From NCBI GenBank assembly GCA_036496265.1, contig DASXLL010000158.1:1-52024 (forward strand): 52,024 bases of DNA, written 5' to 3'. Shown here one piece after another: positions 1 through 7,620 of this stretch. The stretch's first letter is position 1, and each line of letters begins with the position of its first letter. The DNA is from CAYLLN01 sp036496265 (GTDB lineage: Bacteria > Planctomycetota > Planctomycetia > Pirellulales > Pirellulaceae). Position numbers and translations under genes: made by a program. Below the pieces are notes generated by a model, which searched no databases, had not been told where the DNA came from, and worked only from the letters and a program-made list of their open reading frames with translations.

Positions 1-52
1 CCCAGGATCCTCCCCGGGAATGCACTAAGAGCGAGGCTTCCCGCCTCGTCTG
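1..52. repeat. REP-like two-hairpin repeat, left copy (family A)
   Basis: Two palindromes lie side by side: CCCAGG..CCGGG at 1-19 (cut by the window edge) and GAGGC..GCCTC near 33-48. The same pair in inverted order lies at 754-809, on the other side of the RAYT gene. The repeat pair therefore brackets the transposase. Confidence 0.8.
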
Positions 53-64
53 CAGCTCGAACGA

Positions 65-598
65 TCACCAATCCGTACATACGTCAATCAGGCCCTGCAA
101 CCCCGCATAATTCCGCGCACTCGAATACCGCCAATGTACCGCTTCATCCACATACCCCCGCTTCTCAGGGTTCCTATGCATGTACTCAAGCTTCTGCAGG
201 ATCATTTCATCACCTTCAATCTGCTTCGGTTGACTACCCTCCTGCCAAAGCTGATATCGCTGATCAATCTTGTGCCGCAGCTTGTAGTACTGCAGCTGCT
301 CAAGCAGCGTCTCAGCACCCGCTTGCTCCAACAGCTCAATCAGCTTCTTCGCCGTGTACGACTTGAAGTCGCCCACTTCCTTGCCCAAATTCTCCGCCGC
401 GGCGATGAAGTGCAGGTGGTTTTCCAGTACTACGTATCCAAGCAGCGTCATCCGCCATTCATTCTGCAGGAACCGCCACGAGTCGAGCAAAATTTGGACA
501 GCATCCGGTCGCGTGAAAATCGGCAGCCATGCGACAACGGTGCAAGTAATAAAATGCGGCTGACGATTATCGCCGAAGCGGTAGCGAGTGCGGGACAT
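65..598 (-). CDS. REP-associated tyrosine transposase (RAYT, Y1_Tnp/IS200-like)
   Basis: A 177-aa protein of the HUH single-strand endonuclease family (TnpA_REP). Members cut and join single-stranded REP hairpins. The HUH motif is H61-L62-H63 in ENHLHFI and the candidate nucleophile is Y81 in FKSYTAKK. The C-terminal HRNPEKRGYV and WRYSSARNY stretches are typical of the family. The ATG at 598 precedes MSRTRYRF, the usual family start; an open frame continues upstream to 691 but looks noncoding. All catalytic residues seen are intact, so the protein may be active. It is flanked by inverted copies of repeat family A. A decayed relative lies at 36775-37314. The family is clear; activity is inferred. 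Confidence 0.9.
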   Translation of the reverse strand: MSRTRYRFGDNRQPHFITCTVVAWLPIFTRPDAVQILLDSWRFLQNEWRMTLLGYVVLENHLHFIAAAENLGKEVGDFKSYTAKKLIELLEQAGAETLLEQLQYYKLRHKIDQRYQLWQEGSQPKQIEGDEMILQKLEYMHRNPEKRGYVDEAVHWRYSSARNYAGLQGLIDVCTDW

Positions 599-753
599 GG
601 TTGATACCTGGAGTACGAAGCAGTAGGTTTCGATCAGTGAAGCAACCAGGTGGAAAACCTGGACTGAATCTCTGCGCCATGTATAAAACAACGAGCAAGT
701 GGATTCCGCATCCCTTTTGGAAACGGAACGACTTCGAGCCGACGGATTGCGTG

Positions 754-809
754 ATGCGACGAGGCGGGAGCCTCGGGTTAGTGTGGTCCCAGGGAGGACC
801 CTGGGACCA
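754..809. repeat. REP-like two-hairpin repeat, right copy (family A)
   Basis: Contains the palindrome GAGGC-GGGA-GCCTC (761-774) and a 26-nt palindrome with 10-bp arms TGGTCCCAGG/CCTGGGACCA (784-809). Its reverse complement aligns with 1-52 over both hairpins and the CACTAA-containing spacer. The rest of the 599-845 gap shows no gene. Confidence 0.85.
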
Positions 810-845
810 AGTAAGACGGAAGCAGAGGATGATTGTCTTTCTGCG

Positions 846-3185
846 CTACTCTGGCGCAGGGGCGGGCCAATTGAGATGCTTGTGGAGGAAGTCGAATGTG
901 GCGTGACCGTGGATGCTGTGGCCGCCTTGGAAGTATTCGATTTGGGTTTTGTCGGCGAGGCCGAGCTGGGCGTAGAGCCAGCGGACTTTGGCGTATTCGT
1001 GGGCGACGAAGGGGTCGCGGCCGACCATATCGAGGTGGCCGCGCTCGACCATGAAGGGGCGGGGAACCATCAGATAAGCCATTTCGGCGTAGTCGAAGGT
1101 TTGGCCCCAGTTCCAATAGGGCATTTCCCATTCGATGGTGCGCATGAAGCTGAAGGGTTGATTCGTGGAGGCGACCTTGGTGGTCCACTGGTTGAAATCG
1201 CCGCTGCAGATGGAGAGACAGTATTTTTCGAGGATGGGCGGGACGCGGACGGCCGTTTCGCCGCCGTAGCTGAGGCCGTAGAAAGCGATGCGGTTGCCAT
1301 CGACGAAGGGTTGTTCGCCGAGCCAGCGGAGAATTTGGTCGTGCTGGGCAACGATGAAGGAGAAGAGAGTGGCACCAATGGTGTTGGCCTTGCGGTTCAG
1401 CCAGCGGTAGCGGTCTTCGCCGCGATAGAGATTGTGCGGGGCGAAGGTGATGAAGCCGCGTTCGGCGAGGCGGGCAGCGAATTGGTTGTAAGCGGTTTCG
1501 TTGCCGTCGATGAGCATGCGGGGGAGGCCATTGCGGCCATGTTGGCAGACGACGACGGGGCGTTTTTCACCCAGCTTAATGTCCTTCGGCACGACGAGCG
1601 CGCCCCAGGCAAAAACTTCAGGCCAGACGTCGAGGACGACGTCGTAAGCGGTCCATTTTTCGGTTTCGAGGATTTTTCTGGTGCGGGGATTCAGAGGAAG
1701 TGTTGGTTCGTCGAAGCGGCCGATGGCTTCGGCGGCGAATTTTTCGCGGAAGGGTTTGGCACCTTCGATAAACTTGTCGGCGCTTCTGGTTGGCAGCGAT
1801 TTTTCGGTGTTCCATTTGGCGTCGCCGAATTCGGGCATCACTTTGAGCAGGAAATTTTTCTCGCGGAGTTGTTCGGAGCGGCGGAGGAGGGTTTGGATGT
1901 GACGCTCGATGTCGGCGAGTGCGCGGCGCTGGCGGTCGCGGGGATCGAATTTGCGGCGGCGGTCTTGGGGCAGCTCGCTGGAAAGTGGTTTGGCGTCTTT
2001 CAGGCCGAGCGCTTCGTCGCAGAGCGGCCCGCGCGGCTCGTTGTTATCGCCAATGATTAGCGAAGGCTTTGCCGATCCACTGCGAACGTGGATGCGGTTG
2101 AACTCGGCGCGGACAGATTCTCCAGAGACCGTTTTGAGATCGCCTTTGGTGCTCGTGTAAGGCGCGGCTTCGGCGTGTTCGATGGTTAGTTTTCCCGAGG
2201 AAATAAGCGAAGCGATTTCGGCGTCGCCGAAGCGAGAGAGGAAAGACCAGATGTTGCGGTCGAGGGGTTCGGACCAGGTTGATTCGCGGGAATTGAAGTA
2301 GCCGCTGACGACGGCGGAGTCGATGCGGCGATCGAGGGCGGCGGCGTAAAGGGCGATGAGGCCGCCTTCGCCGTAGCCGATGACTTGTACTGGAAGATTA
2401 CCGGGAGGCTGACGCCTCCCGCTCGCCTTTTTGGAAAGGGCCGGCTCGGCGGGAGCCTCGCCCTCCCAAAAAAACCAATCCACAGCCGCGAGCGTTTTCT
2501 GGACTTCAAAGCCGATGGGATGGCGGCCCATGTGGTAGGCCTGGCGGTAGAGCCACTCGCGGGACGTTTGATTCGATCGCTTGACCTGCGGGTCGTCAGT
2601 TTCGAGCGGCTTGCGCTCGATCACGACGGGAATTAAAAGCTGGCAGCCGTTTTCGGCAAGTCGGCGGGCAGCTTGCCGATCGGCGGGGAGGCCGGACGCG
2701 AGGCCCAGGCATTGCTCGGGGGTTTGATTGCAATCGGGAAGGAAGACGATTTTGCGGATGGTATCGCCTTTTGGCTCGACGAAGAGGCCTTCGGCGGTGA
2801 GGTCTTCAAGGACGGACCAGCGGACTTGAAAGACTCGGTAGTTCGTCGTTTCGGCGACTAGCGCGGGGGCCAAGTCGTCACCGAAGCGCTCCAGGCTCGG
2901 GACAACGCGCTGGTCGAGCGCACCGATGATTGTGCCGAGGCGCTGGCGATTGGATTCGAGGGCCTGGTCCCCAGGGGCGGCGGATGGCGGCCAGAATTTT
3001 TGGCGGTTGTCTTTGGCTTCGGCGATTTTGCGCTCGACGAATTGATGCGCGCCATCCATCATGCGGGCGGAGATGTCTTCTTCGGGCCAGGTGAGGGGGG
3101 TTGTGTTGAGAAGAGCATTCGGCGCGTCGGCGAATGCGGGAGCAAGAGACAGACAGAGGACAAGAATGGAAAGGGTGCGCGACAT
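846..3185 (-). CDS. Secreted double alpha/beta-hydrolase (acetyl-xylan-esterase/dienelactone-hydrolase-like)
   Basis: A 779-aa protein with a signal peptide (MSRTLSILVLCLSLAPAFA) that fixes the ATG at 3185. The C-terminal lobe carries the nucleophile motif GLSYGG (S639) and a late histidine in GGHSIHG (about H756), so it is probably a periplasmic esterase or peptidase-like hydrolase. The N-terminal lobe has the same elbow position as GYGEGG (270-275), with Glu where Ser should be, so it looks catalytically dead. Residues about 241-265 (EGEAPAEP...SGRRQPPG) are encoded by two interspersed palindromic repeats and sit just before that elbow. It is divergent from the TA pair at 3259. Substrate unknown. 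Confidence 0.85.
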   Translation of the reverse strand: MSRTLSILVLCLSLAPAFADAPNALLNTTPLTWPEEDISARMMDGAHQFVERKIAEAKDNRQKFWPPSAAPGDQALESNRQRLGTIIGALDQRVVPSLERFGDDLAPALVAETTNYRVFQVRWSVLEDLTAEGLFVEPKGDTIRKIVFLPDCNQTPEQCLGLASGLPADRQAARRLAENGCQLLIPVVIERKPLETDDPQVKRSNQTSREWLYRQAYHMGRHPIGFEVQKTLAAVDWFFWEGEAPAEPALSKKASGRRQPPGNLPVQVIGYGEGGLIALYAAALDRRIDSAVVSGYFNSRESTWSEPLDRNIWSFLSRFGDAEIASLISSGKLTIEHAEAAPYTSTKGDLKTVSGESVRAEFNRIHVRSGSAKPSLIIGDNNEPRGPLCDEALGLKDAKPLSSELPQDRRRKFDPRDRQRRALADIERHIQTLLRRSEQLREKNFLLKVMPEFGDAKWNTEKSLPTRSADKFIEGAKPFREKFAAEAIGRFDEPTLPLNPRTRKILETEKWTAYDVVLDVWPEVFAWGALVVPKDIKLGEKRPVVVCQHGRNGLPRMLIDGNETAYNQFAARLAERGFITFAPHNLYRGEDRYRWLNRKANTIGATLFSFIVAQHDQILRWLGEQPFVDGNRIAFYGLSYGGETAVRVPPILEKYCLSICSGDFNQWTTKVASTNQPFSFMRTIEWEMPYWNWGQTFDYAEMAYLMVPRPFMVERGHLDMVGRDPFVAHEYAKVRWLYAQLGLADKTQIEYFQGGHSIHGHATFDFLHKHLNWPAPAPE
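2391..2470. repeat. Two REP-like palindromes inside the hydrolase gene (families H and D)
   Basis: ACCGGGAGGCTGACGCCTCC (2399-2418, plus CGCTCGCC) is family H, also seen at 41377-41404. GGCTCGGCGGGAGCCTCGCC (starting about 2443) is family D, also at 25617, 29476 and 40137. Together they form an in-frame insertion of about 25 codons. Confidence 0.8.
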
Positions 3186-3258
3186 GGCTTTTATGCAAAA
3201 GTCGTAAATTGCTTGAAACAACGGCGAGTGTACAATGAATCGCGGGAGATTTGTTGCC

Positions 3259-3432
3259 ATGACCGTTGCCACGCTCGCAAAGACGATCAAGCAGCTTCCT
3301 ACAGACGAGCAAACAAGACTGTTCGATAAGCTGGGTCTAGCGCTTGAGGATTATCTGCTGACAAAAATCGCTGAACACCGTTTCAAAAAGACTTCAGACA
3401 AGCGAATTCCCTGGGAGGATCTTAAACCCTGA
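3259..3432 (+). CDS. Antitoxin of RelE/ParE-type module (addiction module component)
   Basis: A 57-aa protein beginning MTVATLAKTIKQLPTDEQ, with the helical N-terminus and basic-acidic C-terminus common in small RelB-like addiction antitoxins. It should bind and neutralise the toxin encoded next and repress its own promoter. The ATG at 3259 is preceded by GGGAGA about 9 nt upstream; an alternative ATG at 3235 has no clear ribosome site. Its TGA stop (3430-3432) overlaps the likely CTG start of the toxin. The promoter must lie in the short gap shared with the divergent hydrolase gene. Function is inferred from size and pairing. Confidence 0.75.
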   Translation: MTVATLAKTIKQLPTDEQTRLFDKLGLALEDYLLTKIAEHRFKKTSDKRIPWEDLKP

Positions 3433-3713
3433 GCTCCTACACGATCCAGTTCTTGGAAGAAGCAGCAGAAGAGTGGCGCGACCTGGACGCGTCGGTTCGC
3501 AAGAAGTTGGTGTCTGCGGTCCAGCGGCTAAAGCGCGATCCAGAACAATACGGCAAGCAGCTTGGGCAGCCGCTTCATGGACTGCGCCGTGTTCGCAGTG
3601 GCGATTATCGAATTGTCTATCGTGTGCATAAGAAGACGAAGATCGTGGAGATCGCTGTCGTCTGCCACCGATCCAAAGTTTACGAGATCGCGATTAGGCG
3701 GGGACTACAGTAA
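3429..3713 (+). CDS. RelE/ParE superfamily toxin
   Basis: About 94 aa. The core has SVRKKLVSAVQRLKRDP, LHGLRRVRSGDYRIVYRV and VVCHRSKVYEIA, the classic RelE fold elements (helix, then DYRIVYRV strand, then a late H-R-xx-Y strand). RelE toxins cleave mRNA in the ribosome; ParE relatives poison gyrase. The frame lacks an upstream ATG. A CTG at 3429 overlapping the antitoxin stop would restore the first strand (SSYTIQFLEEA); the next option, TTG at 3453, would delete it. The start is therefore uncertain and the family call firm. It is translationally coupled to the antitoxin. Confidence 0.8.
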   Translation: MSSYTIQFLEEAAEEWRDLDASVRKKLVSAVQRLKRDPEQYGKQLGQPLHGLRRVRSGDYRIVYRVHKKTKIVEIAVVCHRSKVYEIAIRRGLQ

Positions 3714-3734
3714 TCTGGAAATCCGCGTCCCTAT

Positions 3735-3757
3735 GTCCACTCGCGGAACGAGTGGAC
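3735..3757. repeat. Hairpin between convergent genes
   Basis: Perfect 9-bp arms GTCCACTCG/CGAGTGGAC with loop CGGAA, between the toxin stop (3713) and the anti-sigma stop (3775). There is no T-run, so it is more likely an interspersed palindrome than a classic terminator, though it could still protect 3' ends. Confidence 0.6.
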
Positions 3758-3774
3758 CACTTTACGGCGGTAAG

Positions 3775-4236
3775 TCACTCGGCATCCGGTTCGGCCGCGA
3801 GGATGCCGGTGAAGCCGGGTTCGGGGAGGACGGAGGCGGCGGAACCGTTGGAGGAAGGAGTAACGGGGTCGATGTTTGAGCCCTCGCTTACGCTTCGGGT
3901 TTGTGTGAGGTCGATGCTTGATCCCTTGCTTACGCTTCGGGTTTGTGTGGGGTCCTCGCTTACGCTTCGGGTTTGTGTGACGTCGAAGGGGCCGACGGCC
4001 ATGCCGCTGCGTTCGGCTTCGGCCAGCGCGGCGGCGAGAACGCGGTCGGTGAAGTTGTCTGAAACTTGCACCGGAGGCAAAGCGGTGAGCTCGCCGCGCA
4101 GGCGCTGGAGTTCGGCCACGAGGAGGCGGTCGGCCTCGCTGGTGGCCAAGTGTTGTTCGACTTGTTCTCGATCGGCGGGTTCTAGCTCGTCGTCAAGAAA
4201 CGCACTAAGCAATTCGTCCGGGAATGGTCGTGTCAT
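3775..4236 (-). CDS. Anti-sigma factor-like protein, without membrane segment
   Basis: A 153-aa protein. Residues about 5-55 (LLSAFLDDELEPADREQVEQ) match the helical N-terminal domain of anti-sigma factors that hold ECF sigma factors inactive, but no Cys zinc ligands are visible. It lies 67 nt downstream of the ECF sigma gene, as expected for a partner. The usual transmembrane helix and sensor domain are missing. Instead residues about 85-117 are three TQTRSVSE copies encoded by repeat family C, followed by an unstructured tail. It may be a decayed or soluble variant; any sigma-binding role is inferred from position and the N-terminal domain. Confidence 0.7.
   Translation of the reverse strand: MTRPFPDELLSAFLDDELEPADREQVEQHLATSEADRLLVAELQRLRGELTALPPVQVSDNFTDRVLAAALAEAERSGMAVGPFDVTQTRSVSEDPTQTRSVSKGSSIDLTQTRSVSEGSNIDPVTPSSNGSAASVLPEPGFTGILAAEPDAE
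3881..3979. repeat. Triple copy of repeat family C (TRSVSEG repeat)
   Basis: Three near-identical 27-nt units, each with CTTACGCTTCGGGTTTGTGTG, at 3881-3907, 3923-3949 and 3953-3979. All are in frame in the anti-sigma gene. Diverged copies lie at 46552-46608. Confidence 0.9.
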
Positions 4237-4303
4237 AACAACCCGTCATGTCGTAGCCCCTGGTGGCCGAGCCGTCACCGGAGCGAGGCATGCTCGGTGG
4301 CGG

Positions 4304-4906
4304 TTAGACGCGTGTCGTCGTTTCCCCCAAACCGGTGATGGTTGGAAGCTTGTCATTCAAGATTGCGTCGAGCTGCTCCTTCAGTTGCAGGCGGGCCCGA
4401 TGTAACCGGCTGCGAACGGTGCCGACCGGAAGCTCGAGAATGTTGGCGATTTGATCGTAATCGCAATCGTCGATTTCGCGAAGAACAAGTATTTTGCGGT
4501 GCTCGTCGCTGAGGCGGCTAAGAGCCCGTTGTACTTGAGCGGCCCGCTCCTCGCGGAGCAGCCGTTCGTCGGCCCGTTCGCCGTCGTCCAGCGGTTCCAG
4601 GCCGTGTTCGTCGCGTTTGTGATCGACGGACGTTTGTTCTCGACGCTTTCTTTTCCGGCTGATCGCCGCGTTGACCGCGATGCGATAGAGCCAGGTATAG
4701 AAGGCGCTTCCACCGGCAAAAGTTCGCAGCTTGACGTATGCCTGGACGAACGCCTCTTGGGCGATGTCCTCAGCGTCGTCGAGCGAACCACAAACGTGGG
4801 TCAGCGACGTACACAGCCGGGCCTGGTACTTTCGGACCAGCATCCCATAGGCGGCAGTGTCGCCATTGCAGGCCGAGCGGATTAATTGGCCGTCGTCCTG
4901 CTCCAC
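4304..4906 (-). CDS. ECF RNA polymerase sigma factor (RpoE-like, sigma-70 family)
   Basis: A 200-aa protein with region 2 (YGMLVRKYQARL, DAEDIAQEAFVQAYVKL, FYTWLYRIAVNAA) and region 4 (LSDEHRKILVLREID, LPVGTVRSRLHRAR). It directs RNA polymerase to a stress or envelope regulon. I chose GTG at 4906 because GGGAA precedes it by about 6 nt and it gives the normal family length; ATG at 4981 would add 25 residues. The anti-sigma-like gene follows 67 nt downstream, and the gap holds a palindromic repeat (ACCGGAGCG..GCTCGGTGG). Regulation by that partner is the standard model. Confidence 0.9.
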   Translation of the reverse strand: MEQDDGQLIRSACNGDTAAYGMLVRKYQARLCTSLTHVCGSLDDAEDIAQEAFVQAYVKLRTFAGGSAFYTWLYRIAVNAAISRKRKRREQTSVDHKRDEHGLEPLDDGERADERLLREERAAQVQRALSRLSDEHRKILVLREIDDCDYDQIANILELPVGTVRSRLHRARLQLKEQLDAILNDKLPTITGLGETTTRV

Positions 4907-5153
4907 TTTTGTTCCCGTTAGACGCACCCCAGAAGAAGGAAGTTCCCAATAACCGACAGAGCGGTCACTTGAAAAGAGCATAAGATGAGCCAGGGGAATG
5001 ACTTGCGGTCTTCTCTGTTGCCTCAAAAAAAGTGCGGCTCGGGTTCCGGGCCTCGTCGCACTTACAACCCACGAGCAGGGCTAGACGTTCCGCAATACCC
5101 CTAAGAATTCAACGCTTTGCCCCGCAGCGTGGGGTCATTATATCCAGCACAAT

Positions 5154-6578
5154 CTACCGAAGCACGCAAATTGCGCATTTCAGGTACTCGGTTTCTAAAC
5201 AGGTGGCGGAGACGGGGTGATCGGGGGCCGCGCCGCGGGTTTCCAGGACACTGATTTCGCGGCCAGACTTCTGGGCGACGCCTGATAGCATCATCAAAAA
5301 GTCTTCGCGGCTGACGCCCCCGGTGCAACTGCAGGTAAGGAGGATTCCGCCCCTTTCCAGCAAATTTACTGCGATTTTGTTCAGACGGTGATAGGCCATG
5401 AGAGCCGCGTTGGCCTGGCCGCGGCCGCGGGCGAATTTGGGCGGGTCCAAAATCACGGCACCAAATTTCTCGCCGCGGGCAGCCAACTCGTCGAGGTATT
5501 TGAAACCATCGGCGCATTCGAAGTGGACACTTTGTAGACCATTCAACTGAGCGTTTTTTTGTGCTTGAGCGATCGCCGTTTTGCTGCCATCGACGGCCAG
5601 CACTTCGGCCGCGCCGCCGAGCTTCTCGGCGCTCATAGCGAAGCCGCCGGTGTAGCAGAACATATCGAGGACGCGGCGACCTTGGAGGTATTTCGCGGCG
5701 GCGAGGCGGTTTTCGCGCTGATCGAGATACAGGCCCGTTTTTTGACCGACGCGGAGATCAACTTCGTAGGCGATGTTGTTTTCGTGGATGGCGATTGTTC
5801 CTTCCGGCAGCTCACCCCAGATATGGCCGTCAGTAGGTCCCGCCGGCCCGGCGGGACCTGCACTGCTAACGACGCCGTTTTCGCTATGTACGTTATCCAA
5901 CAATGACGACACGTTGTCGTGATCCGAGGTCCCGCCCGGCGGTCGGGACCTACTTTCGAATCCCTCCAACTTCGCCATCGCCTTATCCAACTTCAGAACA
6001 ATACCCCGCGGCTGGATAAAGTTTTGGAGAATGCCGACGATCGACTCAATCCGCCGCGCCATCCCCAACGACGTCGGCTGCACAACCAAATAATTGCCAT
6101 ACCGATCCACAACGAGCCCACTCAGCCCATCCGATTCGCTGAAAACAAGCCGAGTGGCACTGGACGCGCTATCCACAGGCGGCGGCTCGTGGGCGAGCCG
6201 GTTAACCGCCGCGTCCACGCGGCGTTGGGGGGGCTCATAGCCAATTTGCCGGCGGAGCTCGATTGCCGCTTCTAATCGGCGGCGGAAAAAGGCGTCGTCG
6301 AGCGGTTCTTCGGCGTTCCAGTTGTAAAGACGGACGGCGATGCGGCTTTTGCTGTTGTAGATGCCGTGGGCGATGAATTTTCGTTTGTCATTGAGCAGTT
6401 CGACCGGTTGGCCGTCGATATCGAGTTGATGTTCGCTATGAATGCCAATTGGCTCGACGCGGTCGATGGCCGAGGCGAGGACCCAAGGGTGGCGGCCGTA
6501 AAAAGGTAATGCCTTCCGCGGTCTTAGGATGATTCGGGCGGCGATATGCCTTGCGGAATGTGGCGTGGAAATAGACAT
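5154..6578 (-). CDS. Class I SAM-dependent rRNA methyltransferase (RlmI/RlmK-like)
   Basis: A 474-aa protein. It has an N-terminal PUA-like domain (RHPWVLASAIDRVE), a central FSESDGLSGLVVDRYGNYLV segment, and a C-terminal Rossmann methyltransferase with VLDMFCYTGGFAMSAEKLG (SAM loop), VLAVDGS, VILDPPKFARGRG and LLTCSCTG. RlmI methylates 23S rRNA C1962 to m5C. The usual length is about 395 aa. The excess includes about 45 residues (SRSRPPGGT...AGPAGPAGPTDGHI) encoded by a pair of palindromic repeats between the central segment and the methyltransferase domain. The ATG at 6578 precedes MSISTPHSARHIAAR. The insert is probably a surface loop. Confidence 0.87.
   Translation of the reverse strand: MSISTPHSARHIAARIILRPRKALPFYGRHPWVLASAIDRVEPIGIHSEHQLDIDGQPVELLNDKRKFIAHGIYNSKSRIAVRLYNWNAEEPLDDAFFRRRLEAAIELRRQIGYEPPQRRVDAAVNRLAHEPPPVDSASSATRLVFSESDGLSGLVVDRYGNYLVVQPTSLGMARRIESIVGILQNFIQPRGIVLKLDKAMAKLEGFESRSRPPGGTSDHDNVSSLLDNVHSENGVVSSAGPAGPAGPTDGHIWGELPEGTIAIHENNIAYEVDLRVGQKTGLYLDQRENRLAAAKYLQGRRVLDMFCYTGGFAMSAEKLGGAAEVLAVDGSKTAIAQAQKNAQLNGLQSVHFECADGFKYLDELAARGEKFGAVILDPPKFARGRGQANAALMAYHRLNKIAVNLLERGGILLTCSCTGGVSREDFLMMLSGVAQKSGREISVLETRGAAPDHPVSATCLETEYLKCAICVLR
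5829..5955. repeat. Paired palindromes in the rRNA methyltransferase gene (family F)
   Basis: AGGTCCCGCCGGCCCGGCGG (from 5832) and AGGTCCCGCCCGGCGGTCGG (from 5928) are two related hairpins ending GGGACCT, separated by about 70 nt. The gene stays open through both. Confidence 0.8.
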
Positions 6579-6687
6579 GCGGTCAATGATAAGAAATAAA
6601 ACGGATCTCCGCTGGACCACGAAATGACTTGGGTTGGACTTGGCACCGTCTTAGCCGGTATGCAGAATGGGGTCAGAGGTATTGCAT

Positions 6688-6888
6688 ATGAGTACAGTCG
6701 AAGAAATCACCGCCGCGATTCGGCAACTTCCTAAAGATGACGTGGCGCGTGTTCAGGAATGGTTGCAAGATTTCGCGGAACGCCTCTGGGACGAGCAGAT
6801 TGAGCGCGATGAAAAAGCTGGCCGTCTCGATGCATTGATTGACAAGGCGTTGGAAGAACACCGAGCCGGACGGACTCGACCGTTGTGA
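6688..6888 (+). CDS. Antitoxin of RelE-like module
   Basis: A 66-aa protein (MSTVEEITAAIRQLPKDD...) with a helical N-terminus and a charged C-terminal half (FAERLWDEQIERDEKAGRLDALIDKAL), typical of an addiction antitoxin in which the second part wraps the toxin. AGAGGT lies 7 nt before the ATG. The TGA overlaps the next gene's GTG (GTGA), so the pair is coupled. It is divergent from the methyltransferase gene. Its N-terminus resembles the antitoxin at 3259 (xIKQLPTDEQ against AIRQLPKDD), suggesting a shared family. Confidence 0.78.
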   Translation: MSTVEEITAAIRQLPKDDVARVQEWLQDFAERLWDEQIERDEKAGRLDALIDKALEEHRAGRTRPL

Positions 6889-7148
6889 ATCATCATACTA
6901 CGTCTGATTTTTGGGAATGCTATGCCCAATTGCCAGAGGCAGTTCAGCGCATCGCGGACCGCCACTACGATCTTTTACAGGCTGATCCGCGACATCCGTC
7001 GCTGCATTTCAAGAAAATAGGTCGCCTCTGGTCGGTGCGGGCCGCGGCTGGCTATCGGGCTTTGGCCGCTGAGGCGAAAGATGGATTGGTTTGGTTCTGG
7101 ATCGGGCCTCATGATGAATACAAGCAAATGCTTGCAAACGAGTCATAA
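6885..7148 (+). CDS. RelE-like toxin
   Basis: An 87-aa protein starting at a GTG that overlaps the antitoxin stop. Segments PEAVQRIADRHYDLLQADPRHPSL, KKIGRLWSVRAAAGYRALA and WFWIGPHDEYKQML follow the order of the RelE fold: helices, GRLWSVRxxxGYRAL strands, then a last strand with H-D-E-Y. Such toxins are usually ribosome-dependent mRNA nucleases. The gene is intact and of normal length. The specific subfamily is not assigned. Confidence 0.8.
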   Translation: MNHHTTSDFWECYAQLPEAVQRIADRHYDLLQADPRHPSLHFKKIGRLWSVRAAAGYRALAAEAKDGLVWFWIGPHDEYKQMLANES

Positions 7149-7245
7149 TCTTCTCAACTTGAAGCCTCACATTGAGGTTTCGATCGGATTGTGACCTTGC
7201 CGTCAACGGGCAGCAGCCATTTAAGATCGAACCACTGAGGTGACC

Positions 7246-7620
7246 ATGAATCCCCGAGTTAAAGCGGTTGCGCCTAAGGACGACTTTAAGCTTGAAATTA
7301 CGTTTACCAATGGCGAAGTTGGCATTTTCGACTGCGCAAACCTGCTCACGTTCGGAGTGTTCAAGGAGCTTGCCGACATCCGTTACTTCAGGCAAGTGGG
7401 CGTGCTTCATGGAACCGTCGTATGGCCGAGCGAGCAGGACATTTGCCCTGATACTCTTTACGAAGATTCGAAGAAGGAAGGCTCGAAGAAGGTTGCGCCG
7501 GTTAGCGCCGAATCAGAGGAACTGGCGATCCGCGGAGGAGACAAGGAGTCAAAAGCCAGAAGTACCGCTACAACCGCATTGATCCCTGACCAAGCCCAGA
7601 TGGACTTACGGTGCAATTAA
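7246..7620 (+). CDS. DUF2442 domain-containing protein
   Basis: A 124-aa protein. Residues 1 to about 80 (MNPRVKAVAPKDDFKL..ITFTNGEVGIFDCANLL..GVFKELADIRYFRQ..GTVVWPSEQDICPDTLYED) match the small DUF2442 family, often found beside toxins. The last 40 or so residues (Lys/Ser-rich, ending DLRCN) are not part of the usual domain, and the gene tail overlaps the vapC tail by 15 nt, so the C-terminus may be an extension by run-on. The ATG at 7246 has TGAGG 5 nt upstream; GTG at 7240 is possible. No partner in the usual order is seen; role unknown. Confidence 0.75.
   Translation: MNPRVKAVAPKDDFKLEITFTNGEVGIFDCANLLTFGVFKELADIRYFRQVGVLHGTVVWPSEQDICPDTLYEDSKKEGSKKVAPVSAESEELAIRGGDKESKARSTATTALIPDQAQMDLRCN

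Noticed and set aside
699..2060. A 453-codon plus-strand open frame
   Set aside because: It lies antisense to the hydrolase gene, which has a signal peptide and a GxSxGG motif. The peptide is Gly/Ala/Glu/Val-rich shadow sequence.
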